Shown here: one piece after another, positions 38,809 through 48,011 of the stretch
Layout of the letters: the number at the start of each line of letters is the position of its first letter
Position numbering within the stretch: the stretch's first letter is position 1
NCBI RefSeq assembly: GCF_003479405.1
Contig: NZ_QUHB01000010.1
Span: 41,690-105,689, forward strand
DNA: 64,000 nt
Origin: Eubacterium sp. AF16-48
Lineage (GTDB): Bacteria > Bacillota > Clostridia > Lachnospirales > Lachnospiraceae
Reading direction: 5' to 3'
Program-made: the position numbers and the translations under genes
Notes under the pieces: model-generated
Database searches by the model: none
What the model was told of the DNA's origin: nothing
The model's input: only the letters and a program-made list of their open reading frames with translations

Positions 38809-40077
38809 ATGATTATAAGAATTAAATGGAAAAATGATATAATGTGGCCGTTACTTATAATATTTATGGTGAGATTTTATACTGAAAACTATCAGCTTGC
38901 ATTTATACTCGATGTAATATGGATGATGACGATGATATTTAAAAACGGAAAAATTGCTTTTCACCTGCCGCGGGTGAAGGGGATGCTCTTGTTTGTGGCT
39001 ATGATAGTAATATCTGCATATATCGGGGGACTTAGCAATGATGTAAGAGATATTGTAAAAGATGTGTTCTATGTAGCGCAGACATTGGTAATAATTATGA
39101 TAGGATATCAGTGCTATTATTTGAAAAAGACAAAGGACGTAAAGAAAACTCTATATATAGCGGGATTGGGTATGGCTATATTTTCTGTAGGAAGAGTAAT
39201 TTTAAACATAACACAGATAACAGATATGCATTCAATTCGTGAGATATCAAGTAGGGAAGTATACGAAGTAGCATTTATATTATGTATACTGTTAGCAGAC
39301 AAACTTGTAATGAACAGGGTGATTTTTACCAACACAATTGATTGGGTAGCGGCAGCTCTTATGTTATTAAACGTTATATTATCAATGGGAAGAGCACAGA
39401 TAGTATCTATGTTCGCCATGATCGTTGCAATGCTGATTTTTAATGTACTTATTGGTAAAAACAGAGCCGGCAGATTGGTAAAGCTGTCAATATCAGTAGC
39501 AATATTGGTCATAATAAGCTTTCTGCTATATCTGGCTCTGCCACAAAACATACAAGATGAATTTAATGATAAAATGACTGTCAGCTTTAATGAAATAAGT
39601 AGTGACGAAGATTATGATGGATATATGAAGGCTATTCAGCACTGGCGTGGATTTGAGATAGAGCAGGCAAAAATACAATGGGAAAAAGCACCGGTATGGC
39701 AGAAGATATTAGGGGAAGGCCTTGGGACTTATATACAGGTCAAATATATTCCAAGTGAATTTACGGAGGATATGCATAGAGGTAAGTCGATAGCGCTTCT
39801 GCACAATGCGTATTATACGTTGCTTATCAAAGGAGGATTGCTAGGCACATTTTCTCTAATATGGCTTTATATTTCAAATATTATACCGTTTTTTAAGGTG
39901 AAAAATTATTATCTTAAGAGAGAAACTATTGTAATGGCTATGATAACGGTAGGAATGATGATCATGAGTTATATTGTAAATGGAAATTTTGGATTCAGGA
40001 CGTGGATTGCCTGGGGAATAATGATCGGATGGATAAATGCAGAAATAAGAGCATTTAAGAAAAATGGAGTTTATTAA
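38809..40077 (+). CDS. Wzy-like polysaccharide polymerase / O-antigen ligase family
   Basis: The 422-residue protein has about ten to eleven hydrophobic helices with a large outer loop around residues 255-340 (ILGEGLGTYIQVKYIP, RGKSIALLHNAYYTLLIKGG). The G-x-G-x-G motif and the His-Asn-x-Tyr segment followed by a Gly-Gly-rich helix start are typical of Wzy/WaaL proteins. It should join repeat units on the outer face of the membrane. A flippase (54470) and priming enzyme (29316) complete the Wzx/Wzy pathway. 77 bp precede it with no gene. Confidence 0.82.
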   Translation: MIIRIKWKNDIMWPLLIIFMVRFYTENYQLAFILDVIWMMTMIFKNGKIAFHLPRVKGMLLFVAMIVISAYIGGLSNDVRDIVKDVFYVAQTLVIIMIGYQCYYLKKTKDVKKTLYIAGLGMAIFSVGRVILNITQITDMHSIREISSREVYEVAFILCILLADKLVMNRVIFTNTIDWVAAALMLLNVILSMGRAQIVSMFAMIVAMLIFNVLIGKNRAGRLVKLSISVAILVIISFLLYLALPQNIQDEFNDKMTVSFNEISSDEDYDGYMKAIQHWRGFEIEQAKIQWEKAPVWQKILGEGLGTYIQVKYIPSEFTEDMHRGKSIALLHNAYYTLLIKGGLLGTFSLIWLYISNIIPFFKVKNYYLKRETIVMAMITVGMMIMSYIVNGNFGFRTWIAWGIMIGWINAEIRAFKKNGVY

Positions 40078-40092
40078 TTAAAGGAGAAAACT

Positions 40093-41058
40093 TTGAAAAT
40101 TTTACTTACAAATCATTATGACGGTAAACCCGCAGAAATTATAAAAAGTGTAGTGCCTGACGGATTTGAACTGGAAATGTTAGAAAGCGTTTCACAACAG
40201 GAGCTTGAAGATAAGGTTAAATATGCAGATTATTTGTTAGTCAGCGGAAGATTAAGAATTAACAGAAAAGTGCTTGGAAATGCGGTTGATATAAAAATGA
40301 TACAGAGGACCGGAGTGGGCCTTGATACAATAGATTTGGATTATATTAAGAAAAACAACATTCCACTTTATGTAAACAAGGGCGTGAATGCTCAAAGTGT
40401 TGCTGAACATACGATACTTCTCATGCTGGCAACACTTAGAAATTTAGTGGAGATTAATGAAAATACTAAAAATGGGATTTGGAAAAAACAGGCACAGGGA
40501 GTTTGCACATACGAGCTTAGTGGGAAAACAGTGGGACTTATCGGAATGGGGACAATAGGTAGAAAAGTGGCAGAAATGCTTAAGGTATTCGGTGCCAAAG
40601 CTTTGTATAATGATGTTCTGCAAATGAAAGAGGAAGATGAAGTAAGATTGGGAATAACGTATTGTACCATTAAAGAGATAATTGAAAAATCGGATATTAT
40701 TTCACTTCACTGCCCGTTAACAACGGAGACTAAACACATAATTGATAACAGGGCTGTCAACAAAATGAAAAATGGTGTTATACTTATAAATACCGCAAGG
40801 GGCGGATTGATTGACGAGATTGCTCTTGTTAATGGAATAAAAAGCGGGAAAATAGCAGGTGTAGGAATAGATGTCTATGAGAGGGAGCCTGTTGAAAATA
40901 ATGAACTGCTACAACTTAAAAAAGTTATAACAACACCTCATATAGGAGGAGTTACATATGACAGCTTTTACCAAATGATGCATGATGCAATGAGGAACAT
41001 TGAAATGTTTGATAAGGGACAGTTACAGGAAATAGAGAATAGCAGATATATATTTTAG
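40093..41058 (+). CDS. D-isomer 2-hydroxyacid dehydrogenase (phosphoglycerate-dehydrogenase-like)
   Basis: The 321-residue protein has the NAD loop VGLIGMGTIGRKVAEML (Gly151, Gly153, Gly156) and the catalytic residues Arg236 (NTARGG), Glu265 (YEREP) and His283 (TPHIGG). It should interconvert a 2-oxo acid and a 2-hydroxy acid. No ACT-type regulatory domain is present, unlike many serine-pathway enzymes. It starts with TTG behind AAGGAG. It opens the compact block of acid-metabolising enzymes in the polysaccharide locus (10-bp gap to the next gene), so its substrate is probably part of that pathway. Confidence 0.9.
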   Translation: MKILLTNHYDGKPAEIIKSVVPDGFELEMLESVSQQELEDKVKYADYLLVSGRLRINRKVLGNAVDIKMIQRTGVGLDTIDLDYIKKNNIPLYVNKGVNAQSVAEHTILLMLATLRNLVEINENTKNGIWKKQAQGVCTYELSGKTVGLIGMGTIGRKVAEMLKVFGAKALYNDVLQMKEEDEVRLGITYCTIKEIIEKSDIISLHCPLTTETKHIIDNRAVNKMKNGVILINTARGGLIDEIALVNGIKSGKIAGVGIDVYEREPVENNELLQLKKVITTPHIGGVTYDSFYQMMHDAMRNIEMFDKGQLQEIENSRYIF

Positions 41059-41068
41059 GAGCTTACAA

Positions 41069-42364
41069 ATGAACGTTACTGATTTGATGCTGGATTATAT
41101 CATTAAAAAATCCAATAACGACATATCTGATGAGGTATATTTAAAGTCAAAATACTGCCTCATTGATTATCTTGGAGTGACTTATGCAGGAGCAAAGGAA
41201 AATATAGATACAATAGAAAAAGTATGTGGACAAAAAAGAGCGTCCGGTGACATTAACATTTGTGGCACGGATGTATCCACAGATATGTTAAGGGCAGCAT
41301 TTTTCAATGGATATAATGCCCACACCATGGAATTAGATGATGGAAGCCGTTTTGGAATGATTCATTTAGGAGCAGCAGTTATTTCACCTTTAGTTGCAAT
41401 GATACAAAAGGAAAATATAGATTATAAAAATTTCCTAAAGGCAATAATAATGGGATACGAAATGGCAGTAAGATGCTCCATTGCAATGCAGCCGGAACAT
41501 AAAAAAAGAGGCTTTCATACATCGGGAACATGTGGAACATTAGGTGCGGCAGTAGCAGTGGCTGTGGCTATGGGATATAACAGGGAACAGCTGAAATCAA
41601 CCATATCGGCAGCGGCAACCGGTGCAGCAGGAGCGTTGGAAATACAGGAAAACAGCTCTCTGTTGAAACCATATAATTTAGGCCATGCAGCTATGTCAGG
41701 GCTTATGGCAGCAGAAATGGGAAAAGCCTCCATTTCAGGTCCCGATGATATACTTGGAGGCAAAAGAGGGGTTTTTCGTTTACTGGGAAAAGATATTAAT
41801 TTAGATTGCTTTAAAGAAACCGATTATTTTGAAATAGGGAGAATATACGTAAAACCGTATGCAGCATGCAGACATTGCCACACGGCAATAGAAGCAGCAC
41901 TTAGGCTAAGAAATGGAATAAAAAACACTAAAGACATTAAAGAAATAAATGTTTATACATATAAATTGGCAATTTTAGGGCATGATCACAAAGAAATACA
42001 GGGAAAAAGCTCTGCAAAATTAAGTATACCCTACAGCGTGGCAAGTTCAATAATTTTAGGAAAAAGCGATATAACGGCGTTTGAAGAAAACAATATACAA
42101 AATGGTGATATTTTAGAGCTTACCAATAAGGTAAATGTTTTTGAGAATGAGGAGTATACAAAAGAGACATCAAATAAGAGAATTTCTAAAGTGGAAGTTG
42201 TCATGAAAAATGGAGAAAGATTTTGCAAAGAGATAAAGTACGCAAAGGGTGATCCGGAAAATCCTATGAGCCACAGGGAAATAATTGACAAGTTTAACTA
42301 TATGATGAAGTGGTGTGGCAAAGAAGATAAAGGAAATGTTATTTTAAATAAATTGGAAAGATAG
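41069..42364 (+). CDS. MmgE/PrpD-family protein
   Basis: The 431-residue protein shows the family blocks in order: YCLIDYLGVTYAGAKENI, MELDDGSRFGMIHLGAAVIS, RGFHTSGTCGTLGAAVAVAV, LKPYNLGHAAMSGLMAAEM and VKPYAACRHCHTAIEAALRL. Characterised relatives act on branched or dicarboxylic acids: 2-methylcitrate dehydratase, cis-aconitate decarboxylase and iminodisuccinate epimerase. The substrate here cannot be told. AGGAG precedes the ATG. The neighbouring dehydrogenase, lyase and fumarase-like genes suggest a C4-C6 hydroxy- or dicarboxylate. Confidence 0.9.
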   Translation: MNVTDLMLDYIIKKSNNDISDEVYLKSKYCLIDYLGVTYAGAKENIDTIEKVCGQKRASGDINICGTDVSTDMLRAAFFNGYNAHTMELDDGSRFGMIHLGAAVISPLVAMIQKENIDYKNFLKAIIMGYEMAVRCSIAMQPEHKKRGFHTSGTCGTLGAAVAVAVAMGYNREQLKSTISAAATGAAGALEIQENSSLLKPYNLGHAAMSGLMAAEMGKASISGPDDILGGKRGVFRLLGKDINLDCFKETDYFEIGRIYVKPYAACRHCHTAIEAALRLRNGIKNTKDIKEINVYTYKLAILGHDHKEIQGKSSAKLSIPYSVASSIILGKSDITAFEENNIQNGDILELTNKVNVFENEEYTKETSNKRISKVEVVMKNGERFCKEIKYAKGDPENPMSHREIIDKFNYMMKWCGKEDKGNVILNKLER

Positions 42365-42374
42365 GAGAAAAGTT

Positions 42375-43268
42375 ATGAAGGAAACCAGAGAATTTTTGAA
42401 GTCAATAGGAATGCCGGAAGGGGATGCTTATGACCTTCCTACATCTGAGAAAAGATTCCATGATGGAGGACAGTACCGTTTTGAGGTACCGGGAATACAA
42501 AGTCCTAAGGTAATGGAAGCATTACTGGATGAAATGGATAAATATCAGATAAGCTTACACAGAGTAACCCAGACAAAGGGCATTATGATGTTAACAGATA
42601 ATGAAATAATGGAAATGGTAAAACTGGCTAAGGATTACGGAACGGATTTGATTTTAGCAATAGGACCAAGAGCCACAACAGATACAAGCGCTTCCGTAAA
42701 TACTCCGGAAGGTGTAAGAATGGGGTATAGGCTTCGGGGTCAGGAGCAGATTGTAAGAGCTGTTGAAGATGTAAAAAGAGCAGCAGCATTTGGATGCCGT
42801 TCATTTTTAGTATATGATGAAGGATGCTTATGGCTTCTCAATGAAATGAGAAAAGCAGGAGAAATACCGGCAGATTGCCATTTTAAGATTTCAGCCCATG
42901 CAGGACACGGAAATCCATGCTCAGCTAAGTTACTTGAATCCATTGGAGCTAACTCAATTAACCCTGTAAGAGATATCCAGTTACAGATGCTTGCAGCAAT
43001 GCGTCAGGCAATAGACATACCTATTGATATTCATACTGAAAATCCTAAGTCAACAGGAGGCTTTATAAGACATTACGAAGTGCCTGAAATGATAAGAATT
43101 GCAGCACCTATTTACTTAAAGACAGGTGGCTCTGTGGCAAAAACACATAGCTGGGACAGCTCAGAAGCAGATGCAAAGCAGAGGGCAAAACAGGTGTCAT
43201 TAGTTAAGAGAGTTATAGATGCATATTATCCTGAGGCAATACAGTCACCGAAAGGAAGTATAAGATAG
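42375..43268 (+). CDS. TIM-barrel-like enzyme of unrecognised family
   Basis: The 297-residue soluble protein has an alternating strand-helix pattern fitting a (beta/alpha)8 barrel: LILAIGPRATTDTSAS, CRSFLVYDEGCLWLLNEM, CHFKISAHAGHGNPCSAKLL, GANSINPVRDIQLQMLAAM, IPIDIHTENPKSTGGFIR and APIYLKTGGS. His, Asp and Glu at strand ends could bind a metal or acid substrate. The pattern faintly recalls U32-type barrels, but I cannot assign it. AGGAG sets the start 10 bp after the MmgE/PrpD gene, and the ATP-grasp gene follows two bases later, so it belongs to the same enzyme block. Confidence 0.7.
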   Translation: MKETREFLKSIGMPEGDAYDLPTSEKRFHDGGQYRFEVPGIQSPKVMEALLDEMDKYQISLHRVTQTKGIMMLTDNEIMEMVKLAKDYGTDLILAIGPRATTDTSASVNTPEGVRMGYRLRGQEQIVRAVEDVKRAAAFGCRSFLVYDEGCLWLLNEMRKAGEIPADCHFKISAHAGHGNPCSAKLLESIGANSINPVRDIQLQMLAAMRQAIDIPIDIHTENPKSTGGFIRHYEVPEMIRIAAPIYLKTGGSVAKTHSWDSSEADAKQRAKQVSLVKRVIDAYYPEAIQSPKGSIR

Positions 43269-43270
43269 CT

Positions 43271-44533
43271 ATGATACAACAAAAAAAGGCAATTGTTCTT
43301 GGGGGGACAAATCCCCATATAGAGTTAATAAAACAGTTACAGAAAAGAAATTATTATGTGATTTTAGTTGATTACCTTGAAAATCCACCTGCTAAGAAAT
43401 ATGCAGATGTTCATATACAGGAAAGCACAATGGATCAGGAAACAGTTTTAAAAATTGCTGCTGAAAATAAAGTAGACCTTGTAATAAGCGCCTGTGTGGA
43501 TCAGGCAAATATTACGGCGTGTTATGTTGCTGAAAAGTTGGGCCTCACAAAACCTTATACATATGATTTGGCGCACAAAATTACCAATAAGGGTTATATG
43601 AAAAAAATCATGGTAAAGGAAGGAATACCAACAACTAAATACGTATATTTAGAGCAAAATCAAAACATTGAGAATTTAGAATTAAGATATCCTGTAATTG
43701 TAAAACCGGCAGATGCATGTGCTGCTTCAGGGGTAAAAAAGGCGAATGACATAAAGGAATTATCCGTATATTTTGAAGAGGCAAAAAATGTTAGCAGGAC
43801 AAAAAGCGTAATAGTAGAAGAATTTTTTACGGGAATAGAAGTAAGTGCTTATTGTTTTGTTGAAAATGGAAGCGCCAGGGTTGTAATGATATCTCAACGT
43901 ATGAGTGTAATTGAAGGGGAGAAAAAAGTCCTAAAGTGTTATGCAACAGTTACGCCACCAAATATTTCAAAAAAAGCATATGAGAAAATAGAAGTAGTAG
44001 CTGATAAAATAGCAAAGGCTTTTGGATTAGATAATACTGCTCTTCATGTGCAGTTTTTAATAAATGGTGATGATATAGATGTTATAGAATTTGCACCACG
44101 TGTGGGAGGAGGTATAAGCTATTATACAATTTTGCAAAAAACAGGATTTGATATAATTGGTGCCACAATTGATTCATATGAAGAAAAAAAGGTGAAATTA
44201 TATTTGTCAGATGATGGGTGCTTCTATTCGGTAAATCTTATATATGGGTTACCGGGAATATTTGATCATTTAACAGGCGTTGACGAACTTATAAATGAAG
44301 GGGTTATTGAAGGTGTGTTTTATCATAAGACAAAAGGAATGGAAATAGGAAGTGACAGGGCAAGTGCAGGAAGGGTGGCTGCATTTCTTGTAAAGGGAAT
44401 AACTAAAGAAGAAATGTATAAAAAAATCAAAACTGCCATAGACAGAATTGATGTAATTGACATTGATGGAAATTGCATAATGAGAAAGGATTTGTTTTTA
44501 GGTAATTTAGATGAGACATCAGCTATACAATAA
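43271..44533 (+). CDS. ATP-grasp ligase
   Basis: The 420-residue protein has a pre-ATP-grasp Rossmann part (AIVLGGTNPHIELIKQL), the ATP-binding lysine strands (YPVIVKPADACAASGVKKA), VIVEEFFTGIEVSAYCFV and the metal-binding end VIEFAPRVGGGISYY. Its relatives couple ATP hydrolysis to joining a carboxylate to an amine through an acyl-phosphate. The ribosome site is weak, so it may be translated by coupling from the preceding gene. It overlaps the CitE-like gene by 23 bp. In this setting it could join the acid made by the block to an amino sugar or amino acid; inferred. Confidence 0.88.
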   Translation: MIQQKKAIVLGGTNPHIELIKQLQKRNYYVILVDYLENPPAKKYADVHIQESTMDQETVLKIAAENKVDLVISACVDQANITACYVAEKLGLTKPYTYDLAHKITNKGYMKKIMVKEGIPTTKYVYLEQNQNIENLELRYPVIVKPADACAASGVKKANDIKELSVYFEEAKNVSRTKSVIVEEFFTGIEVSAYCFVENGSARVVMISQRMSVIEGEKKVLKCYATVTPPNISKKAYEKIEVVADKIAKAFGLDNTALHVQFLINGDDIDVIEFAPRVGGGISYYTILQKTGFDIIGATIDSYEEKKVKLYLSDDGCFYSVNLIYGLPGIFDHLTGVDELINEGVIEGVFYHKTKGMEIGSDRASAGRVAAFLVKGITKEEMYKKIKTAIDRIDVIDIDGNCIMRKDLFLGNLDETSAIQ

Positions 44534-45650
44534 AGATTTTAAATTTTATAAAGAACCGGAAGAATTTAATAAATACACAGATATTTCAATGCTTAAATAT
44601 TGTTTGGGAGCAACGATGTATATGCCGGGAACAAAGGATTTTGCTCAGGCCATTATAGACAGGAAACATCCGGGACTTACCACTATGGTGATGTGCTTTG
44701 AAGATGCATGTGAGGAGTCAAAGGTTCCACAGGCAGAGGAAAATTCCATACATCTGTTAGATGTGATTAGTGAAAAAATGGAAAATGGTGAACTTACATA
44801 TAAGGATATACCTTTGATATTTTTCAGAGTGCGCTCGGTTGAGCAATTCAAGCATTTTAGTTCAATGCTAAAGCCGGAGCATATCAAGGTTATAGCAGGG
44901 TTCAACTTTCCTAAATATAACAGCATTAACGGAAAGCAGTATCTGGAACATTTAAAATATTTAAATGAAAAGTTTGGAGAAATAATATACGGAATGCCAA
45001 TAATTGAAGACAGTCGTGTGGCTTTTAAGGAAACCAGAATGGATGAACTTATGGCTGTAAAGAAAATTATGGATGAATACAAGGAACTAATACTAAATGT
45101 TCGTGTAGGAGGAACGGATTTTTCTTCATGCTTTGGCCTTAGAAGAGGAATTGACTATACAATATATGACATCATGACTGTAAGGGACTGCCTTATGGAT
45201 ATTTTAAATGTATTTACAAGGTTTAATGACTATACGGTTTCAGGACCGGTATGGGAGTATTTTAGAGCAAACAAAGATATGAAGTTTAAGGAATTACCGG
45301 AAGTAAGTCTTCAGGATACATTGCTTAAAAGGACGACTTTGGTGAACAATGCCGTGGATGGGCTTTTGAGAGAACTTCTCCTTGATCAGGCAAATGGATT
45401 TATGGGAAAGACATGTATACATCCTACACATCTTCCATACATCAATGGAATGCTTGCGGTAACGAAGGATGAGTATTTAGATGCCTGCCAGATATTAGAA
45501 GCAAAAGGCGGTGTCTTAAAGGGAAGCAAAGGAATGAATGAGGTGGGACCTCATCATAGATGGGCTGAAAAAATTGTTATGAGAGCGAAAGCCTATGGTG
45601 TAGTAGAAAACGAGCAAAGCTATTTTGAATTGTTTGGAAAGGAAAAGTAA
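44511..45650 (+). CDS. CitE/HpcH-like C-C bond lyase of the Ter-associated type
   Basis: The 379-residue TIM-barrel protein has LGATMYMPGTKDFAQAI, MVMCFEDACEESKVPQAE (acidic metal site), IYGMPIIEDSRVAFKETRMD, VRVGGTDFSSCFGLRR, YTVSGPVWEYF and FMGKTCIHPTHLPYINGM. These blocks, with MNEVGPHHRWAEK near the end, match the C-C bond lyase family (PF15617 by my recollection) known from tellurium-resistance (Ter) operons, rather than citrate lyase itself. It should make or cleave a C-C bond next to a carboxylate or CoA ester. It overlaps the ATP-grasp gene, as ATP-grasp and CitE-like genes also pair in Ter operons; no TerD or phosphoribosyltransferase is seen here. Confidence 0.85.
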   Translation: MRHQLYNKDFKFYKEPEEFNKYTDISMLKYCLGATMYMPGTKDFAQAIIDRKHPGLTTMVMCFEDACEESKVPQAEENSIHLLDVISEKMENGELTYKDIPLIFFRVRSVEQFKHFSSMLKPEHIKVIAGFNFPKYNSINGKQYLEHLKYLNEKFGEIIYGMPIIEDSRVAFKETRMDELMAVKKIMDEYKELILNVRVGGTDFSSCFGLRRGIDYTIYDIMTVRDCLMDILNVFTRFNDYTVSGPVWEYFRANKDMKFKELPEVSLQDTLLKRTTLVNNAVDGLLRELLLDQANGFMGKTCIHPTHLPYINGMLAVTKDEYLDACQILEAKGGVLKGSKGMNEVGPHHRWAEKIVMRAKAYGVVENEQSYFELFGKEK

Positions 45651-46625
45651 ATGGCACAAAAAAAATACAATTATTGTTTTGATTATCTTAAATGTATTGC
45701 ATGTATATTTGTGGTGTTTATGCATTGTGAATTTCCGGGAGTTTTTGGAACTGCCGTACAGGCAATATCAAGATTTTGCGTTCCGTTCTTTTTTATGATA
45801 TCAGGATATTACAGTTACAATACGTCTACGGAAAGCTCAAAGAGAAAAGTAAAAAGAATAGCAAAAATGACAATATATGCATCGGTTTTCTATCTGATTT
45901 TTGCTTTGGTACAATGGGCATTGGGACAAAACATTAATCCGGTAAGTAAAAGGGACATTGTTTTGTGGATTTTGTTTAACAGACCGGTAGTAATTGTTGG
46001 ACAATTGTGGTTTCTTTTTGCACTAATATATGTTTACCTGCTATATTATATTATCCAAAAAAAGAATTTATATAAATTAGCATATTGCACCATTATTGTA
46101 TTTATAGCTATCTATATTTTTTTTGCACAGGGAATGCATATGTTGGGTAAGGACATGCCGAATTTTCTGTATCGGAATTTCTTAATAGAAGGTTTCCCGT
46201 TATTTATGTTGGGGGAATGGATCCATAAGGAAGAAAACAAATTTAATTTCAGCAATAAGGCTATAATTACTGTTATAGTAGCTTCTACGTTAATGTGCTT
46301 TTTAGAAAGAGCAGTTATGGGACGGGATTTTGGAATTAATATATCTACATTTGTTCAGGTAATGGCAATATTCATATATGGTATTAATAACAGTGAGAAA
46401 CACAAAGGAGTTATGCAGGAAATTGGTAAGAAGTGCTCAATGTTTGTATATATATTACATCCTTTTGTGTGGAAGATGCTTGTCATATTAAGTGAAAAGA
46501 TAAACATTAAGGGAAGTGTTGTATTTAGCTACAGCCTGCCGGTTATGGTTATTATAATTACGCTGGTGCTGGCATGGTATTGTAATAAGATTGTTTTTGA
46601 GAGAAAGAAGATAATAGAACAATGA
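45651..46625 (+). CDS. Acyltransferase family 3 membrane protein
   Basis: The 324-residue protein has about ten hydrophobic helices and starts YCFDYLKCIACIFVVFMHCE, with the conserved acyltransferase-3 His, then FCVPFFFMISGYYSY. Members transfer acyl groups, often acetyl, to surface glycans across the membrane. The start directly follows the CitE-like stop with no spacer, and the end overlaps the fumarase-type beta gene as ATGA. That places it firmly within the enzyme block, suggesting it acts on the same product or glycan. Confidence 0.88.
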   Translation: MAQKKYNYCFDYLKCIACIFVVFMHCEFPGVFGTAVQAISRFCVPFFFMISGYYSYNTSTESSKRKVKRIAKMTIYASVFYLIFALVQWALGQNINPVSKRDIVLWILFNRPVVIVGQLWFLFALIYVYLLYYIIQKKNLYKLAYCTIIVFIAIYIFFAQGMHMLGKDMPNFLYRNFLIEGFPLFMLGEWIHKEENKFNFSNKAIITVIVASTLMCFLERAVMGRDFGINISTFVQVMAIFIYGINNSEKHKGVMQEIGKKCSMFVYILHPFVWKMLVILSEKINIKGSVVFSYSLPVMVIIITLVLAWYCNKIVFERKKIIEQ

Positions 46626-47128
46626 TAAAGAAAGTTAAAACACCTATTTCAGATGATACTATTCATAATTTGAACACAGGAGATATGCTGTTAGTTTCGG
46701 GCAAAATTTTTTGTGGACGTGATGCGGTACTGCCGAAGATATGCAAAATGCTTGAGGGTAGTGATGCCGAAGATATAAGAAATAAATTAAAGGGAAGCAT
46801 AATTTTTCATACTGCGGTAAGTCTGGCAGGAGTGGGCCCTACATCCAGTAATAAATTAGAAATAGAAAGCAGCATACCTGCATTATCAGAAGCGGGAGTA
46901 AAGATACACCTAGGCAAAGGTCAGATTAGTAAGAAAACCATAGACTCTTTAGACAGGAACAATTCGGTATATGCCGTTATACCACCAGTGACAGCATTGT
47001 TGGGGGAAAATACCATATCTCAAAAGCTTGTTGCATTTCCAGAGTTGGGAATGGAGGCGTTTTATGAATTAGAGGTAAAGGATTATCCTATGATAATAGC
47101 AGCAGCTCATAATCAAAGTATTTATTAG
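46622..47128 (+). CDS. Class I fumarase / L-tartrate dehydratase, beta subunit
   Basis: The 168-residue protein corresponds to the C-terminal domain of class I hydro-lyases. VSGKIFCGRDAVLPKICKML, HTAVSLAGVGPTSSNKLEI and HLGKGQISKKT are its conserved substrate-binding blocks. It needs the alpha subunit encoded next to form the active enzyme. The gene order beta-alpha is the reverse of the usual fumarase and ttdAB order. It begins in an ATGA overlap with the acyltransferase gene. Confidence 0.9.
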   Translation: MIKKVKTPISDDTIHNLNTGDMLLVSGKIFCGRDAVLPKICKMLEGSDAEDIRNKLKGSIIFHTAVSLAGVGPTSSNKLEIESSIPALSEAGVKIHLGKGQISKKTIDSLDRNNSVYAVIPPVTALLGENTISQKLVAFPELGMEAFYELEVKDYPMIIAAAHNQSIY

Positions 47129-47136
47129 GAGACATA

Positions 47137-47997
47137 TTGAATATGTATGACGAAAAAATAGTTACAAAGGTATGTGACACATTGGTAAAAGCAGGCTCCA
47201 CATTCCTTGGAGATAAAAAAGAAGCATATAAAAAGGCAATAGCTAAGGAAACTAATGAGCAGGCAAAATGGACAATGGAAAAAATATTGGAAAATGCCTA
47301 TGTTGCAGAAAAAAATCAAAGTCCGTTATGTGATGATACAGGTATTCCCCATTTGGTTTTAGAAGTGGGACCGGGTAAAGCCATAACCGGTGAAATGATT
47401 GAGTCCATTAAAGAAGGCGTGAGATATGGTCTTAGAAAGCTTCCGGGACGACCAATGGCAATAAAAGGCAATGACAGCCAGAGAATAGACCAGTCCCAGG
47501 GGTTAGAGGATGACCCGGGAATGTTAGAGGCGGCACCTATACTTATTAGAAATATTAAAGAGGATAAAATTAAACTTAACATATTAATGTTTGGAGGAGG
47601 ACCGGCTATACGAGGCAGAACTTACAGGGTTTTTCACAAACACGATACCAATGTTGTATTAGATGAAATTGTGTCATGGGCTAAGGAGGCAACAAAGCAG
47701 CTAGGCTGTACCCCATGTACATTGGGAGTAGGAGTTGGACGTTCTAACTATGAGGCAGCTTCAATGATGTTAGAAGCTTTGGTGGATGGCACATATGACA
47801 GACAAAGTCCTATGGAAAAATACATTACTGAAAAGGTTAATGAAGAGAGAACCGGACCTTTAGGTCTGGGAGGGGACACCACAGTGCTTGCCACATTTAT
47901 GAAGGTAGGTCCACAACGTGCCAGCGGAGTCCGTGTGGTATGTTTAAGACCATGTTGTTGCTTTGAACCGAGAATTGCTTCAGTAGAATTAGACTAA
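47137..47997 (+). CDS. Class I fumarase / L-tartrate dehydratase, alpha (Fe-S) subunit
   Basis: The 286-residue protein holds the catalytic [4Fe-4S] cluster. Its ligand candidates are Cys65 in PLCDDTGIP, Cys191 in LGCTPCTLGVGVGRSNYE and a C-terminal cysteine in LRPCCCFEPR. The last, a run of three Cys, is unusual. It should reversibly dehydrate malate, tartrate or a related 2-hydroxy acid. TTG at 47137 has the best spacing (five bases) from AGGAG; the ATG at 47143 is the alternative. Its place between acyltransferase and sugar aminotransferase genes argues against a plain citric-cycle role. Confidence 0.9.
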   Translation: MNMYDEKIVTKVCDTLVKAGSTFLGDKKEAYKKAIAKETNEQAKWTMEKILENAYVAEKNQSPLCDDTGIPHLVLEVGPGKAITGEMIESIKEGVRYGLRKLPGRPMAIKGNDSQRIDQSQGLEDDPGMLEAAPILIRNIKEDKIKLNILMFGGGPAIRGRTYRVFHKHDTNVVLDEIVSWAKEATKQLGCTPCTLGVGVGRSNYEAASMMLEALVDGTYDRQSPMEKYITEKVNEERTGPLGLGGDTTVLATFMKVGPQRASGVRVVCLRPCCCFEPRIASVELD

Positions 47998-48011
47998 TTA
48001 GGGAGGAATTA

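Noticed and set aside
44511..45650. A full Ter tellurium-resistance system
   Set aside because: Only the CitE-like lyase and ATP-grasp resemble it; no TerD, TerC or other Ter genes are present.
46622..47997. Ordinary citric-cycle fumarase
   Set aside because: Families and residues fit, but the genes lie inside the polysaccharide locus with reversed subunit order; kept as fumarase/tartrate-dehydratase type without a symbol.
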